Below, in pieces: positions 18,789-27,844 of a stretch of DNA of 64,000 bases; position 1 is the first letter of the stretch, and each line of letters begins with the position of its first letter. The DNA lies in assembly GCF_000372725.1 (NCBI RefSeq), contig NW_005197877.1, positions 501,417 to 565,416 on the forward strand. Direction: 5' to 3'. Made by a program: the position numbers and the translations under genes. The stretch comes from Emiliania huxleyi CCMP1516 (Eukaryota > Haptophyta > Isochrysidales > Noelaerhabdaceae). The notes under the pieces are model-generated. The model saw only the letters and a list, made by a program, of their open reading frames with translations, did no database searches and was not told the DNA's origin.

Positions 18789-19334
18789 TCAGATCTCCAC
18801 GTTGCTCGCGTCCTCGGCGGTGATAAAGCCGAGGTTGACGAGATGGTTGAGAGCGCAGCTGTGGTGCGCCCACTTGCCCGCGTACGGCCCGACGCTGAGC
18901 CGGCAGATGCGGTCGGAGGTGGGGTTGATCCTGCCGCCGCAGACGTGGCAGGGCGAGGACATGCGAGCGGTCATGGCCATTGCAATGTGGGTGCAGTCGC
19001 GGGACCAGTGGCCCGCCCGGCCGCACCTGAAGCACCGCCCTCCGTTGCCGGCGTTTTGGGGCCCGGCAGGCGAGGCCGTGGCGGGAGTCGAGACGTGCGT
19101 CTGAGAGACAGACGTCTTCGCCATCTTGGGGACTGCCGAGGGCATCTCGGACTCAAATCGGCGTTTCGGCGACTCGGCGGCGAGTGCCAACGACTCCTGC
19201 TCCAGCATGGCTGCGTCACGGTACATCTGACTGAGCGCGATTGAACCAACGCCTTGCGACTGAGGCGGGATCTCCACGCCGTCGGTCCCGCCCAAGAGAG
19301 CGTCAAGCCACGCAGGATCGGGGGGGTCGCTCAT
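18789..19334 (-). CDS. Zinc-binding protein with CCHC knuckle and second Cys/His cluster
   Basis: 181 residues. A CCHC knuckle, CFRCGRAGHWSRDC, lies at about residues 100-113. A second cluster follows: CHVCGGRI, then C, HHSC (CxxC...C...HHxxC), consistent with another zinc site. The N-terminal half is polar and probably disordered, with a basic patch (PKRRF). Domain pairing suggests RNA or single-strand DNA binding, possibly linked to mobile elements, but no diagnostic family is recognised. It borders the RCC1 remnant, and its upstream side carries tandem repeats. Confidence 0.55.
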   Translation of the reverse strand: MSDPPDPAWLDALLGGTDGVEIPPQSQGVGSIALSQMYRDAAMLEQESLALAAESPKRRFESEMPSAVPKMAKTSVSQTHVSTPATASPAGPQNAGNGGRCFRCGRAGHWSRDCTHIAMAMTARMSSPCHVCGGRINPTSDRICRLSVGPYAGKWAHHSCALNHLVNLGFITAEDASNVEI

Positions 19335-19429
19335 AGTTCGTCGCCGATTTTAGGCGTCCGGCGGTGATCGGCTGTGATGGCGAAACGTCGGATCCTCTTT
19401 TCTAGCCGTCGGAGGGACTCCGTTTGCCG

Positions 19430-19590
19430 CGAGGGGTCTCCCTGGGGTGTCTCCCTGGGGGGTCTCCCTGGGGGGTCTCCCTGGGGGGTCTCCCTGGGGG
19501 GTCTCCCTGGGGGGTCTCCCTGGGGGGTCTCAATGGATGCTTGGGGGCTTCCATGGATGCTTGGGGGCTTCCATGGATGCTGGGGGGTGG
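19430..19590. repeat. 13-bp and 19-bp tandem repeats
   Basis: About eight copies of a 13-bp unit (CTCCCTGGGGGGT), then two to three copies of a unit containing CATGGATGCTTGGGGGCTTC. There are no unique spacers between units. Confidence 0.9.
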
Positions 19591-19742
19591 GGGGCGGGGG
19601 GCACCGAGGCGCAGCCCCGCCCGAAGGCCGCGCAACGATTAGGTGCAGGTGTACACCTTGTACCGACACAGAGGTTGTCTCTCTCAGAGGTAGCCCTCCA
19701 GGTAGGCGCGCAGCGCCCACACCCTCTAGAACCTCGCTAACT

Positions 19743-20780
19743 ATGGCGGTCACGCTCTCTGCCGCCGCCGCTGCCGGCTCGCTTCCACGCAAGTGGGGCG
19801 GCGTCTTTGGTCAGGAGTGGCTCACAGTGCTCGACGCACCACCCGTGCCGCCCGCGCTGCCGGCGCCACCAGCAGCAGCACCCGCTGCCGAGCCAGGCGC
19901 GGCGGCGACGGGTGTGCCACCGGCCGCGGCGAGTGCGAGCGCGCAGATTGAGCAGCTGCTGCGCCGCCTCTCCCTCCAGGAGCTGCTCGATTGTGCCGCT
20001 GCCGCCTCCGCCGCCGCCGCCTCCCGCTGCCGCGCCGGCGGCGGCGGCGGCAGCGTGGAGAGCGTGGCGGTTGAGGAGGCGGAAGAAGCGCCAAAGTTCC
20101 GTGCTGTCCGCCCCTTCCACCCCGGCCGGCTGCACGCGGCGCTGCAGCGACTCGCGAGCCCCGATGTGCCCGAGGAGAGGGGCTTGCGCCTCGAGGGCAT
20201 CGCATGGCTCGCGACGCAGCCCAACCTGCAGGGCCTCGTCAGCACCAACGAGGCGGGCGCCTGCGTCGTCGAGCCCGGCGACCCGTGGTGGGCCGTCATC
20301 CCGCGCTCCAAGTGGCCCGAGGGCCTCGAGGATGCGATCGCCCCGCTGTGGCACGAGCCGCACGGCGACCGACAGAGCGAGGTCGCGCTCGTCTGGCCCG
20401 ACGACGCCGCCGAGGGCCGCTGCACGCCCTCCGCGCTGCACGCGGCGCGCGAGCGCTGGTTTGCGACGCTCGAGGCGTGCGTCATGAAGCCGTCGGAGGA
20501 CGAGCTGCCGCTGGACGAGTTGGACGATCCGTTTGCGGACGCGTGGGCGCCCGTGCTGCGGGAGGCGGCGGAGCAGGAGCGCTTGGCCAAGATCGCCGAC
20601 GACGTCCACACCGCCTTTGCGCGGGCGAGGGCGCGCCGCCGCCGGCCGGCGTCGAATACTGTGGCGCCCGACGCAGCGGCAGCTCCAACCCAAGCAGCGG
20701 GGGCGCCGCGTGTGGCGCCGCTGATCGCTCGCCCTGTCGTGAATCTGATGGGCAGCACGCTGTGTAGGCCTTGCGAGTGA
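19743..20780 (+). CDS. CobW C-terminal-domain protein lacking the GTPase domain
   Basis: 345 residues from ATG 19743. Residues about 120-255 match the CobW_C domain of COG0523/G3E metal chaperones: FRAVRPFHPGRLHAALQRL, LEGIAWLATQPNLQG, PGDPWWAVIPRSKWPEGLED and PLWHEPHGDRQSEV. The usual N-terminal GTPase (P-loop GxxGxGKT, metal-binding CxCC) is absent; instead there is an Ala/Pro/Gly-rich leader of about 115 residues. The C-terminus is basic and low in complexity. Relatives deliver zinc or cobalt to client proteins. Without a GTPase this might be a regulatory partner, unless the GTPase lies in distant exons. An open frame continues upstream through the tandem repeats, but that part has no protein-like composition. 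Confidence 0.7.
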   Translation: MAVTLSAAAAAGSLPRKWGGVFGQEWLTVLDAPPVPPALPAPPAAAPAAEPGAAATGVPPAAASASAQIEQLLRRLSLQELLDCAAAASAAAASRCRAGGGGGSVESVAVEEAEEAPKFRAVRPFHPGRLHAALQRLASPDVPEERGLRLEGIAWLATQPNLQGLVSTNEAGACVVEPGDPWWAVIPRSKWPEGLEDAIAPLWHEPHGDRQSEVALVWPDDAAEGRCTPSALHAARERWFATLEACVMKPSEDELPLDELDDPFADAWAPVLREAAEQERLAKIADDVHTAFARARARRRRPASNTVAPDAAAAPTQAAGAPRVAPLIARPVVNLMGSTLCRPCE

Positions 20781-21111
20781 GGTCGAACCCCGTTTTGCGC
20801 TCGTGTGTGGTGCGGTGGGCTGCGCGTCGAGGTTCATCCATCAGCTGAAACGACGGGATCCGTTTAGGGTTGGGTGGTCCAACATACTCGTGTCTCGTCG
20901 CGTCTACTCATGCACATGTCTCACTCGCTACCGTCGTCTCCTAGTCCTACTACGTCCTAGCTCCTACTCCTACAAACGTGTTCGCTGAGTTCCGTTTCAT
21001 CACCTAAAAAATGCATCGCGTTGCTTCATCCTGATTCCTGTCGATCCGCAGATGAACGATGGCACACATCCAGCCTTCCACGTTCCAGCGGCCCTGGCCG
21101 CCCGCGCTTCT
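20781..21111. other. Intergenic region between convergent genes
   Basis: Contains a CTAC/CCTA-rich stretch (about 20935-20975). No gene seen. Confidence 0.45.
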
Positions 21112-24100
21112 TCACATCTCGCGCAGCCTGCACAGGTCGGCGACGAGCTGGTTGGGCAGCCGCGTGGTCCACGCGTCGCTCACGCCGCTCCGCTCGAGCG
21201 CCTGCTGCTTGAGGAGCCGGTAGCGCAGCTCGGAGATGTGCTGGTAGGCGTAGCCCCACACCATGCAACGCTCAGTGCCGTTGAGGGGCTGCGTGGCGCG
21301 GCCGTGCAGCACGCGGTGGTTGTTGGTGACGAGCATCGTGTGCTCGGGCCAGTCGACCCACCGCACGAAGCGCTCGTCCTCGACCATCCGCATCCACGCC
21401 GTGTACGCGCGCATCGCCTGCGGGTAGACGTCGAAGGGGACGGCGGCGACGCCGCGCTTCGTCTCGGAATGGATCACCTTGGCCACCTCACCGTCGGCGC
21501 CCAGCTCGAGGATCGGGTGGGTGTGGCAGTCCTCGAAGACGCCGTCGTGCTGCGCGCCGAGGTGGCAGTAGTCGCCGCGCGCGTCGTAGTGCACGGTGCG
21601 CAGCGCGTGCGTGAAGTGCACCGTCGAGAGCAGATCGAAGGCCTCCGGGTCGGTGCGCCGCAGCTCGTTCGCGACGGCGAGGCCGTCGCACACCTTGGTG
21701 CGCACCGAGCCCTGCGCCTGGTACATGAACTGCAGCGCGCCGGGGACGCCCTCGATGAAGGCGTGGTCGGTGTGCATCGAGAGAGGGTTGGCCAGGTCGT
21801 AGTCGGCCAGGTGCGCCGCCGCCTTCGCCGTCGCCATCTTCTTGCGCATCACCCCGTAGGCGGTGCGCCGCCGCGGGTGCTGGTAGAGCTTCCCCACGAG
21901 CCGGTTCGCGAGGTTCGACAGCGGCGCTCCCACGTCGTCCTGATCGAGCGAGTCGGGCGCGCCGACGTTGTGGATCGTGCACACGCCGTGGCGCGCCATC
22001 GTCTCGAGGAAATCGATGTTGGCCGCATCCGACGCCATCAGCTCCTCCGCATCGAAGCTGGCGACGGCATGGTCGGCGCCCCACGGATCGCGAGCGATCT
22101 CGTCGAGGAGATTGCCCATCCCATCGATCTCGCGCGTCCGCGCGCCACAGAGCGAGCGGCCCACGTACGGCGCCGCCGCCGCGAGCCATGCCGCGTCGTA
22201 GCTGTGCTCCTCGCCGGAGCCGAAGCGCACAGTCAGCTCGCCGCCGTCGGCGGAGGCGACCGCGCTCGTCGCGAGCTGCTCCGGCGCACGCAGCACCGCG
22301 GCCGCGTCGCGCCGGACGTACGAGTCGGTGAAGTTGGCCGGGCTCGAGTCGTGCAGCCACGCCGCGTGCACGCGGAAGCGGCGGCCGTCGGCAAACGACA
22401 GGTCGAGCTGGCCGCCGCCGTTGGCCACCTCCGCCCGCCTCACCTGCCGGCTGAGCTGCGCACCACCACCGACGGCGGTGGCATTGCTCGCTCCGCCGCC
22501 GCCACTTGCGTCGCCGTCACCGCTGCCCTCGCCCCTGCCGCCACCACCCGAGTGGCCGTAGCCAGCGTACACGGGGGCGGAGGCGCATGCCACCTCCCAT
22601 GCGACGTCCCACGCGGCGGTGACCGCCTCGGGCAGCGGGCCTGCGCGTGTCGCCTCAAGGTTGGCCTCGAGCTGGCCCACGGACGACGCGCCGAGGATGA
22701 TACCGTCGCCGCGGCCGCCGTCGAGACTTGAGTGGTGCGCGAGCCATCGCAACGCCGCCTCCGCCATCGGCACCTGCGCCGCATCGCACGCCTCGCGCGC
22801 CGCCACGAGCGCGGCAAAGTAGTCGGCGTGCCAGTACCGCCGCAGGTACCCCTCGTTGTTGGCGAAGCGGCCCTCGGCGGCGTCCTCGGCGGCGGTGTGC
22901 ATGTGCTTGCCCGTCAGCAGGCCGCCCGCCAGAGGGTTGTACGCCGCGAACGAGATGCCTCTCTCGCGCAGCAGCGGCAGCAGATCAGCCTCGACGCCTC
23001 GCGTGCACGCATTGTACATTCCTTGGTAGACGGAGGGTGCCACCCAGCCGCGTGCGCTCATGTGCTCGTGGATGGTCGCCACCTCGTCGGCCGTGTAGTT
23101 GGAGAGGCCCAGCCGCTGGAAGCGTCCCGCCTCGTACGCCCGCTGCGTCGCCTCGAGCGTCTCTTGCAGCGGCGTCGCGCCGTCGGGCCAGTGAAGGTAG
23201 AAGAGGTCCACCTCCGGAGTGCGGAGCGCGCCGAGGGATGCATCAATCTGCGCCGTCAGCCGCGCGCCATCCAGCCCGCCCGTGCCGTCGCCGCCGCGCT
23301 CCTCATCCGGGTTGGCCTTGGTGGCGAGCAGCGCGAGCGCCGCCTGCGGGGCGGGCAGCGAGGCGAGCACCTCCCCTATCATCGCCTCGGTGTTGCCCTC
23401 GGCGTACATGCGTGCGGTGTCGATCTCCCTCCCGCCTCGCCGCAGGAAGGTCTCCACCATGCTGCGCGCCACACCCACATCGACCGGCTTGGAGGCCTGC
23501 GCCCAGCCGAACGTCATCGTGCCAAGGATTGGCTTGGGCACTTCCGTTGGCGTCGGCGCCTCCGCCTCGGCCTCCGTCGGTATCGGCGCCGTCGCCACCG
23601 CCTCCACCTCGACGGCTGCCGCCCCGGCCTCCTCCAGGGTCCGGTCCCACTCTCGGCGCACCTCGAGCATCACAGGGCCACCCACGCCGGCTCCGTCAGT
23701 GCCGCCCGCCAGCAGCGCCTTCACCGCGCCCGACTCGAGTGCGGCCGCCACGTCCTCCGCATCTTCGGCGAGCAGGTGGTGAATGCCGTAGGCGTCGCAC
23801 AGCTTCCCGAGGTCGGGGCGCGGCGTCAGCGTCGCGAACGCCGGCAGGCTGCGGCGGATCTCGCCGTAGCTCGCATCGTTCCACACGACGAGCAGCAGCG
23901 GCAGCCGCTCCTCCGCCGCCGTCGCGAGCTCCTGCACGCTCAGCTGCAAGCCGCCGTCGCCCACGATGGCCGCCACAACGCCGCTGCCGCCGCTGCCGCC
24001 GCTGCCGCCGCCGCGTGCGCGCAGGGCGAGGGCGGCCCCGATGGCGGCGGGAAGGCCGTAGCCGAGCGCGGTCGTGCCGACGGGGTAGAGGAACGACGCG

Positions 24101-25506
24101 GGGGAGTGCGCCGGGTACAGGGAGAGGGCGGTGTAGCCCAGGCGGCACACGTCGGCAACCAGCGGCACGCCCTCGGGCAGGGCGGCGCGCAACAGCCCGA
24201 GCGTACGTAGCATCTGCTGCCCGCCGCCGTGCGCTGCCCCGAAGTCCCACATCAGCGTCGACGTGAGGGCCTCGCCGCCGTCGGAGCGTCGCTTCGCCTC
24301 CGCCACCGCCGCCGCCGACGCCGCGCTCCTTCTTGCCGCCGGCGACGTGGCATCAAGTGCGCCGACTGGGAGCGCCGTCAGCAGCTGCTCGCACGCGACG
24401 CCCACGTCGGCGAGGATGCTCGTGCCGTGGCTGTTCCGCAGCCCCGCCTGCGCGAGGCTCCGTTCGTCGAGGTCGACGTGCACCGCCCTGCCGCCCAGCC
24501 GCGCCAGAGGCAGCGGCACCTCCTCGTCGTGACGGAACTGCCAGTAGTCGGTCGGAGAGAGCTGTGTTCCCAGCAGCAGCAGCCCGTCCGCCCGCTCGAG
24601 CAGCAGGTCGCGGGCGGGCGGGTGGTGCAGCCGGGCGCCGGCGCAGAGGGCGTGTCTCTCGTCGACCACGCCCTTGCCCGCCACCGTCGTGAGCACGGTC
24701 GCGCCGAGCCGCTCCGCCAGCAGCCGCACGTGTCCCGCCGCCGCGACCGCGCCACCGCCCGCGATGATCACCGGCCTCTCGCACGCATCGAGCGCCATCG
24801 CCGCCTCTGTCAGCTGCGTGCGCGCCACGGGCGACAGCTCGACGGAGGAGGCGGCGGCGGCGGCGGCCGTACTGCCCAGCTGGGCGGCGGCCGGAGGCGC
24901 CTCGGCGACGAGCAGGTCGATGGGGATCGAGACGTGCACCGGCCCAGGCCGGCCGCTGCGCGCGACAGCGCACGCCTCGGTGACCGCCGGCGCGATGTCG
25001 TGCACCGACTGGACGGCGATGGATCGCTTGCAGACGGACGAGCAGATGGCCTCGGACACGCCGGGCACGTAGTGCGAGTACTGGCGGTTGGGCCTGCTGC
25101 GCCAGTACTCTGGGACCTCCGATGCGATCACCACCATCGGCACCGAGTCGGCGAGCGCCGCCGCCATCGGCGTTATCGTGTTGGTGAGTCCGATGCCCGT
25201 GACGACGCACACCGCCGCCATCTCGCCAGTGGCACGTGCGTAACCGTCTGCGCCGTAGCCGGCGCCCGACTCGTGCCTGGTCGTGATGTGCGTGATCGAG
25301 CCTCTGGATCCCTCCAGCGCTCGGTATATGGGCACGGTGTGAGTACCTGGGATGCCGAAGACGGTCCGAACACCAGCGGCAACCAGCGCGTCCACAGCAA
25401 GCTCTCCGCCCGTTTTCGCTTGCCTATTACTCGTGCTGCACGCTCGCCTAGGAGTGCTGAGCACGCCGTGTAGGCGCGGCAGCACGCGGAAGCGTCTGCT
25501 GATCAT
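21112..25506 (-). CDS. Three-enzyme fusion: ThDP decarboxylase, AKR7-type reductase, gamma-butyrobetaine-hydroxylase-like oxygenase
   Basis: One uninterrupted frame of 1464 residues. Residues 1-30 (Arg/Ser-rich, no acids) look like a mitochondrial leader. About 32-620 is a thiamine-diphosphate enzyme: FGIPGTHTVPIYR, catalytic Glu79 in TRHESGAGYGADGYARATG, and cofactor motif VGDGG (about 513) with NDASYGEIR. Its closest remembered family is 5-guanidino-2-oxopentanoate decarboxylase (AruI), more than acetolactate synthase. After a Glu/Pro/Thr-rich linker, about 655-980 is an aldo-keto reductase of the AKR7 type: EIDTARMY, ATKANP, FYLHWPD (complete Asp-Tyr-Lys-His set) and VYQGMYNA. After a Gly-rich linker, about 1020-1440 is a BBOX/TMLD-like oxygenase with HxD near 1245 (MHTDH), distal His near 1399 (NHRVLHG) and Arg in GTERCMVWG. 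The N-terminal zinc site Cys are missing (LHDSSP). All three sites look active. The pathway is unknown. Confidence 0.85.
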   Translation of the reverse strand: MISRRFRVLPRLHGVLSTPRRACSTSNRQAKTGGELAVDALVAAGVRTVFGIPGTHTVPIYRALEGSRGSITHITTRHESGAGYGADGYARATGEMAAVCVVTGIGLTNTITPMAAALADSVPMVVIASEVPEYWRSRPNRQYSHYVPGVSEAICSSVCKRSIAVQSVHDIAPAVTEACAVARSGRPGPVHVSIPIDLLVAEAPPAAAQLGSTAAAAAASSVELSPVARTQLTEAAMALDACERPVIIAGGGAVAAAGHVRLLAERLGATVLTTVAGKGVVDERHALCAGARLHHPPARDLLLERADGLLLLGTQLSPTDYWQFRHDEEVPLPLARLGGRAVHVDLDERSLAQAGLRNSHGTSILADVGVACEQLLTALPVGALDATSPAARRSAASAAAVAEAKRRSDGGEALTSTLMWDFGAAHGGGQQMLRTLGLLRAALPEGVPLVADVCRLGYTALSLYPAHSPASFLYPVGTTALGYGLPAAIGAALALRARGGGSGGSGGSGVVAAIVGDGGLQLSVQELATAAEERLPLLLVVWNDASYGEIRRSLPAFATLTPRPDLGKLCDAYGIHHLLAEDAEDVAAALESGAVKALLAGGTDGAGVGGPVMLEVRREWDRTLEEAGAAAVEVEAVATAPIPTEAEAEAPTPTEVPKPILGTMTFGWAQASKPVDVGVARSMVETFLRRGGREIDTARMYAEGNTEAMIGEVLASLPAPQAALALLATKANPDEERGGDGTGGLDGARLTAQIDASLGALRTPEVDLFYLHWPDGATPLQETLEATQRAYEAGRFQRLGLSNYTADEVATIHEHMSARGWVAPSVYQGMYNACTRGVEADLLPLLRERGISFAAYNPLAGGLLTGKHMHTAAEDAAEGRFANNEGYLRRYWHADYFAALVAAREACDAAQVPMAEAALRWLAHHSSLDGGRGDGIILGASSVGQLEANLEATRAGPLPEAVTAAWDVAWEVACASAPVYAGYGHSGGGGRGEGSGDGDASGGGGASNATAVGGGAQLSRQVRRAEVANGGGQLDLSFADGRRFRVHAAWLHDSSPANFTDSYVRRDAAAVLRAPEQLATSAVASADGGELTVRFGSGEEHSYDAAWLAAAAPYVGRSLCGARTREIDGMGNLLDEIARDPWGADHAVASFDAEELMASDAANIDFLETMARHGVCTIHNVGAPDSLDQDDVGAPLSNLANRLVGKLYQHPRRRTAYGVMRKKMATAKAAAHLADYDLANPLSMHTDHAFIEGVPGALQFMYQAQGSVRTKVCDGLAVANELRRTDPEAFDLLSTVHFTHALRTVHYDARGDYCHLGAQHDGVFEDCHTHPILELGADGEVAKVIHSETKRGVAAVPFDVYPQAMRAYTAWMRMVEDERFVRWVDWPEHTMLVTNNHRVLHGRATQPLNGTERCMVWGYAYQHISELRYRLLKQQALERSGVSDAWTTRLPNQLVADLCRLREM

Positions 25507-25807
25507 CGTGGTGCCGGATTCGCTTTGTGCGTGGGGGGTCTAGAGTTTCCAGACTCTTCGGTGGCGCGGCTTCCCGGCGTGTCACGAGTGCGAGCCGCTC
25601 GCGGTTCGTCGGGGCCCGTGGTTGTGGGCGTTTATGTGAAGCACCTCAACCTCTCATAGACCAGCGCAAAGCGCCATGGACAGGTGGCGTTTATTTTTGC
25701 TTGGCCGGGTATCATGCTGAAATTCTGCAAAAACCTGACCGGCCCCTGCCCTGCCCCTACCTACCTACCTACCTACCTACCCTACTTATGGGAAACTAAA
25801 AAAGAAA
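25507..25807. other. Intergenic region upstream of the fusion gene
   Basis: Contains a CTAC tetranucleotide run (about 25759-25781). No gene seen. Confidence 0.45.
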
Positions 25808-26656
25808 TCACCGGATGGGTGAAGGTGGGGTACTATACCAACTAGAGTGATGGTTGGTGGGCACGCCCACCGCCGCCTTACGCCCGATCGCGTTAAAGAA
25901 ACGAGCAACGTCCGCTCCCGTCATGAGGGACCGCTTAACCTCATCAAACACGCTCACCCGAGCGCCCGTCTGCACGACGTAGTACGACTCCATCACCCCG
26001 AGCATGCATTCCTCCTTTCGCAGGTAAGAAGCCGCCCCCGTGTACTGCTCGAGCTGCTGCGTCTCCCAGTGCACGAGCACTTCCAACCGCGCCCGCTCGA
26101 ACACTCCCTGCGCGGCTCGCGGCACCAGCGACGTGCCAGCGCCGAGCGCGTTCAGCGATCTGCCAGCGTACTCCTTCGCACGTTGCCCGCGGCGCGCCGC
26201 CTCGCGCCCCTCACTGTCCGCGTCACGCAGCTGCTCCTTCTCGCCATCGCAGTTCCAGCACCTCGTCGCCCGTGCATCGTTCCGCGTCTCGCGCCGGCAG
26301 TAGATGCACTGCCAGTGAGTGAGGCGCCGATCCATCCGCCTCGTCTTGTTTGCTCGCGTCGGCCCGACGTCGCCTCTGCGCTCATCTTGTGTGATCGCGC
26401 CTTCGCCGGCCTCCCGAACAACGCATGCAGGCAACGGTTGTGTCCCGCCACCGAACTCCCTGCCGATCCCGTGGAGCTGCCCCATCGGCTGCAACGGCCC
26501 GGTGCACATGCCGACCGGCGCGGACAGTGGCTGCAGTATTGCCACCGGCGTGATCGTTCCTCGCGAAGTCGTCGACAGCCGAGGTCTCGCGAGCCACTCG
26601 TCGGTTCCCTGCGGGAGCCGCTCCTCGATTCGTTGCGTCTCCGCTCGGTCGTCCAT
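25808..26656 (-). CDS. Hypothetical protein with RanBP2-like zinc finger
   Basis: 282 residues. WQCIYCRRETRN and RCWNC give a W-x-C-x2-C-x10-C-x2-C pattern near residues 119-140, as in RanBP2-type fingers that bind RNA or ubiquitin. A charged helical region follows (many Arg/Glu), then a hydrophobic C-terminal part. The N-terminal 100 residues are low in complexity. No other domain is recognised. Codon content is ordinary, so it may be host or mobile-element derived. The start is not firmly set. Confidence 0.45.
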   Translation of the reverse strand: MDDRAETQRIEERLPQGTDEWLARPRLSTTSRGTITPVAILQPLSAPVGMCTGPLQPMGQLHGIGREFGGGTQPLPACVVREAGEGAITQDERRGDVGPTRANKTRRMDRRLTHWQCIYCRRETRNDARATRCWNCDGEKEQLRDADSEGREAARRGQRAKEYAGRSLNALGAGTSLVPRAAQGVFERARLEVLVHWETQQLEQYTGAASYLRKEECMLGVMESYYVVQTGARVSVFDEVKRSLMTGADVARFFNAIGRKAAVGVPTNHHSSWYSTPPSPIR

Positions 26657-27117
26657 CGCCGCCAGCCACCCTCGGGTCGCGTTCGGTCGCCAGCTCTCCA
26701 GCTCGTCGTTTGGTCACCGAGGAGAGGGAACGAAAGCACACCTCAAACTGCAGGACGTGCATCCTGGACGCATCCCTCCTTGTCCCACTTATCGAATTTG
26801 TGCAGGCGAGAGTACTCGTCCGAATTCCGGCGTTTTTCATAATTCTCACCCTACTATACTACAAGTACCCGCTTGCGGGTTCGAGTGGCGGGCTATCCCG
26901 CTTGCGGGATGGCTTAGCGGGTTCGAGCCGTCACACATTGGCTGCCGGGGTGTGCCGAGGGGGGGCTGGGTGGGCGGTAGGCCGTCATTGCCCGGCGCTG
27001 CTTGCAGCGCTCTGGGTGGTAGTGGCGGCGCTCCAAGAGTGGTGCTCTTGGGAAGAGGTTCCTCCTTTCCGCTCCCCCCCCGCAAGGCGCGAGACACACA
27101 CACTTCCCTCAACCTGC
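26657..27117. other. Intergenic region
   Basis: AT-richer island around 26835-26880 with CGGGTTCGAG/GCGGGAT repeats near 26870-26930. It leads into repeat R2. No gene seen. Confidence 0.4.
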
Positions 27118-27515
27118 GCCGCGCTCGGCGAACCTCGACAGCGCTTTCGGTGGCATGCAGCTCTTTTTGCGACAGAAGCCTGGAGAGCAGCTCCTCTGCT
27201 GCTCACACACTCTGCACAGCTGACACAGCCTACTGTGCGGCTGCCACAGCTGTGACAGCGATGGGCTCGCCCTCTAGACACTGGCCCTCAGTCACTTGTG
27301 CTGCGGCTTGTGTGAGCGACACTGCTCGGCGACTGCCGGCACACTGTGAGACCATGGGTGTGAGGTTAAACCACGCTACCAGCGCTTGGTCACATCGGCC
27401 CCGAGGTCAGATCCATCTACTCTGTTGACTGTTGATGACAAGACTTGTCTACCGGCTGGAGCCGAGCAGGAGGGCCCGACGCACGACCCCTTGGTCAAGT
27501 CACCCTCCACACCCC
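27118..27515 (+). repeat. Dispersed repeat R2, copy 2
   Basis: Nearly identical to 9180-9565, same orientation, differing by small indels (for example an extra CTAGACA near 27275 and a duplicated TGTTGAC near 27425). Confidence 0.9.
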
Positions 27516-27844
27516 GTACCCTGCTTCCCTGGTCCCTGGTCCCTGCCCCGCTGGGGCTTGGCGCCCCCCGATATGTGCGATAAGAATACTGAATACACCC
27601 TGTTCAGAGTTTTTTGGCAGAGTAAGCCTTATAGCAGTAAGCGCTGGCAGCCGTCCAGTACGGACCGTCCCCACGCGTCCGTCTGATCTGGGGAGGGAAC
27701 TGATACAGTAACATGAGACAGAGCCGTTACACTTACACACACTTGTCACTGCACGATGGTCAATGCGAAAACAGTACGCGTCGCCGCACGCAGCTAGTGA
27801 TGCGGTCTTGGGCTCGCTCGCATGGCCCCCGACAGGCCGAATGT
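27516..27844. other. Intergenic region
   Basis: No gene or repeat family recognised beyond the tail of R2. Confidence 0.4.

Noticed and set aside
19430..19540. Possible CRISPR array or coding repeat
   Set aside because: Contiguous 13-bp units, no spacers, no matching protein.
21052..24266. Long plus-strand frames of about 560 and 490 codons
   Set aside because: Antisense shadows of the three-enzyme fusion, Arg/Pro-rich with no domain.
21112..25506. A role of the triple fusion in DMSP synthesis
   Set aside because: Haptophytes make DMSP and a reductase and oxidative decarboxylation are involved, but the domain families here fit omega-cationic C4 substrates better and nothing in sequence points to sulfonium compounds.
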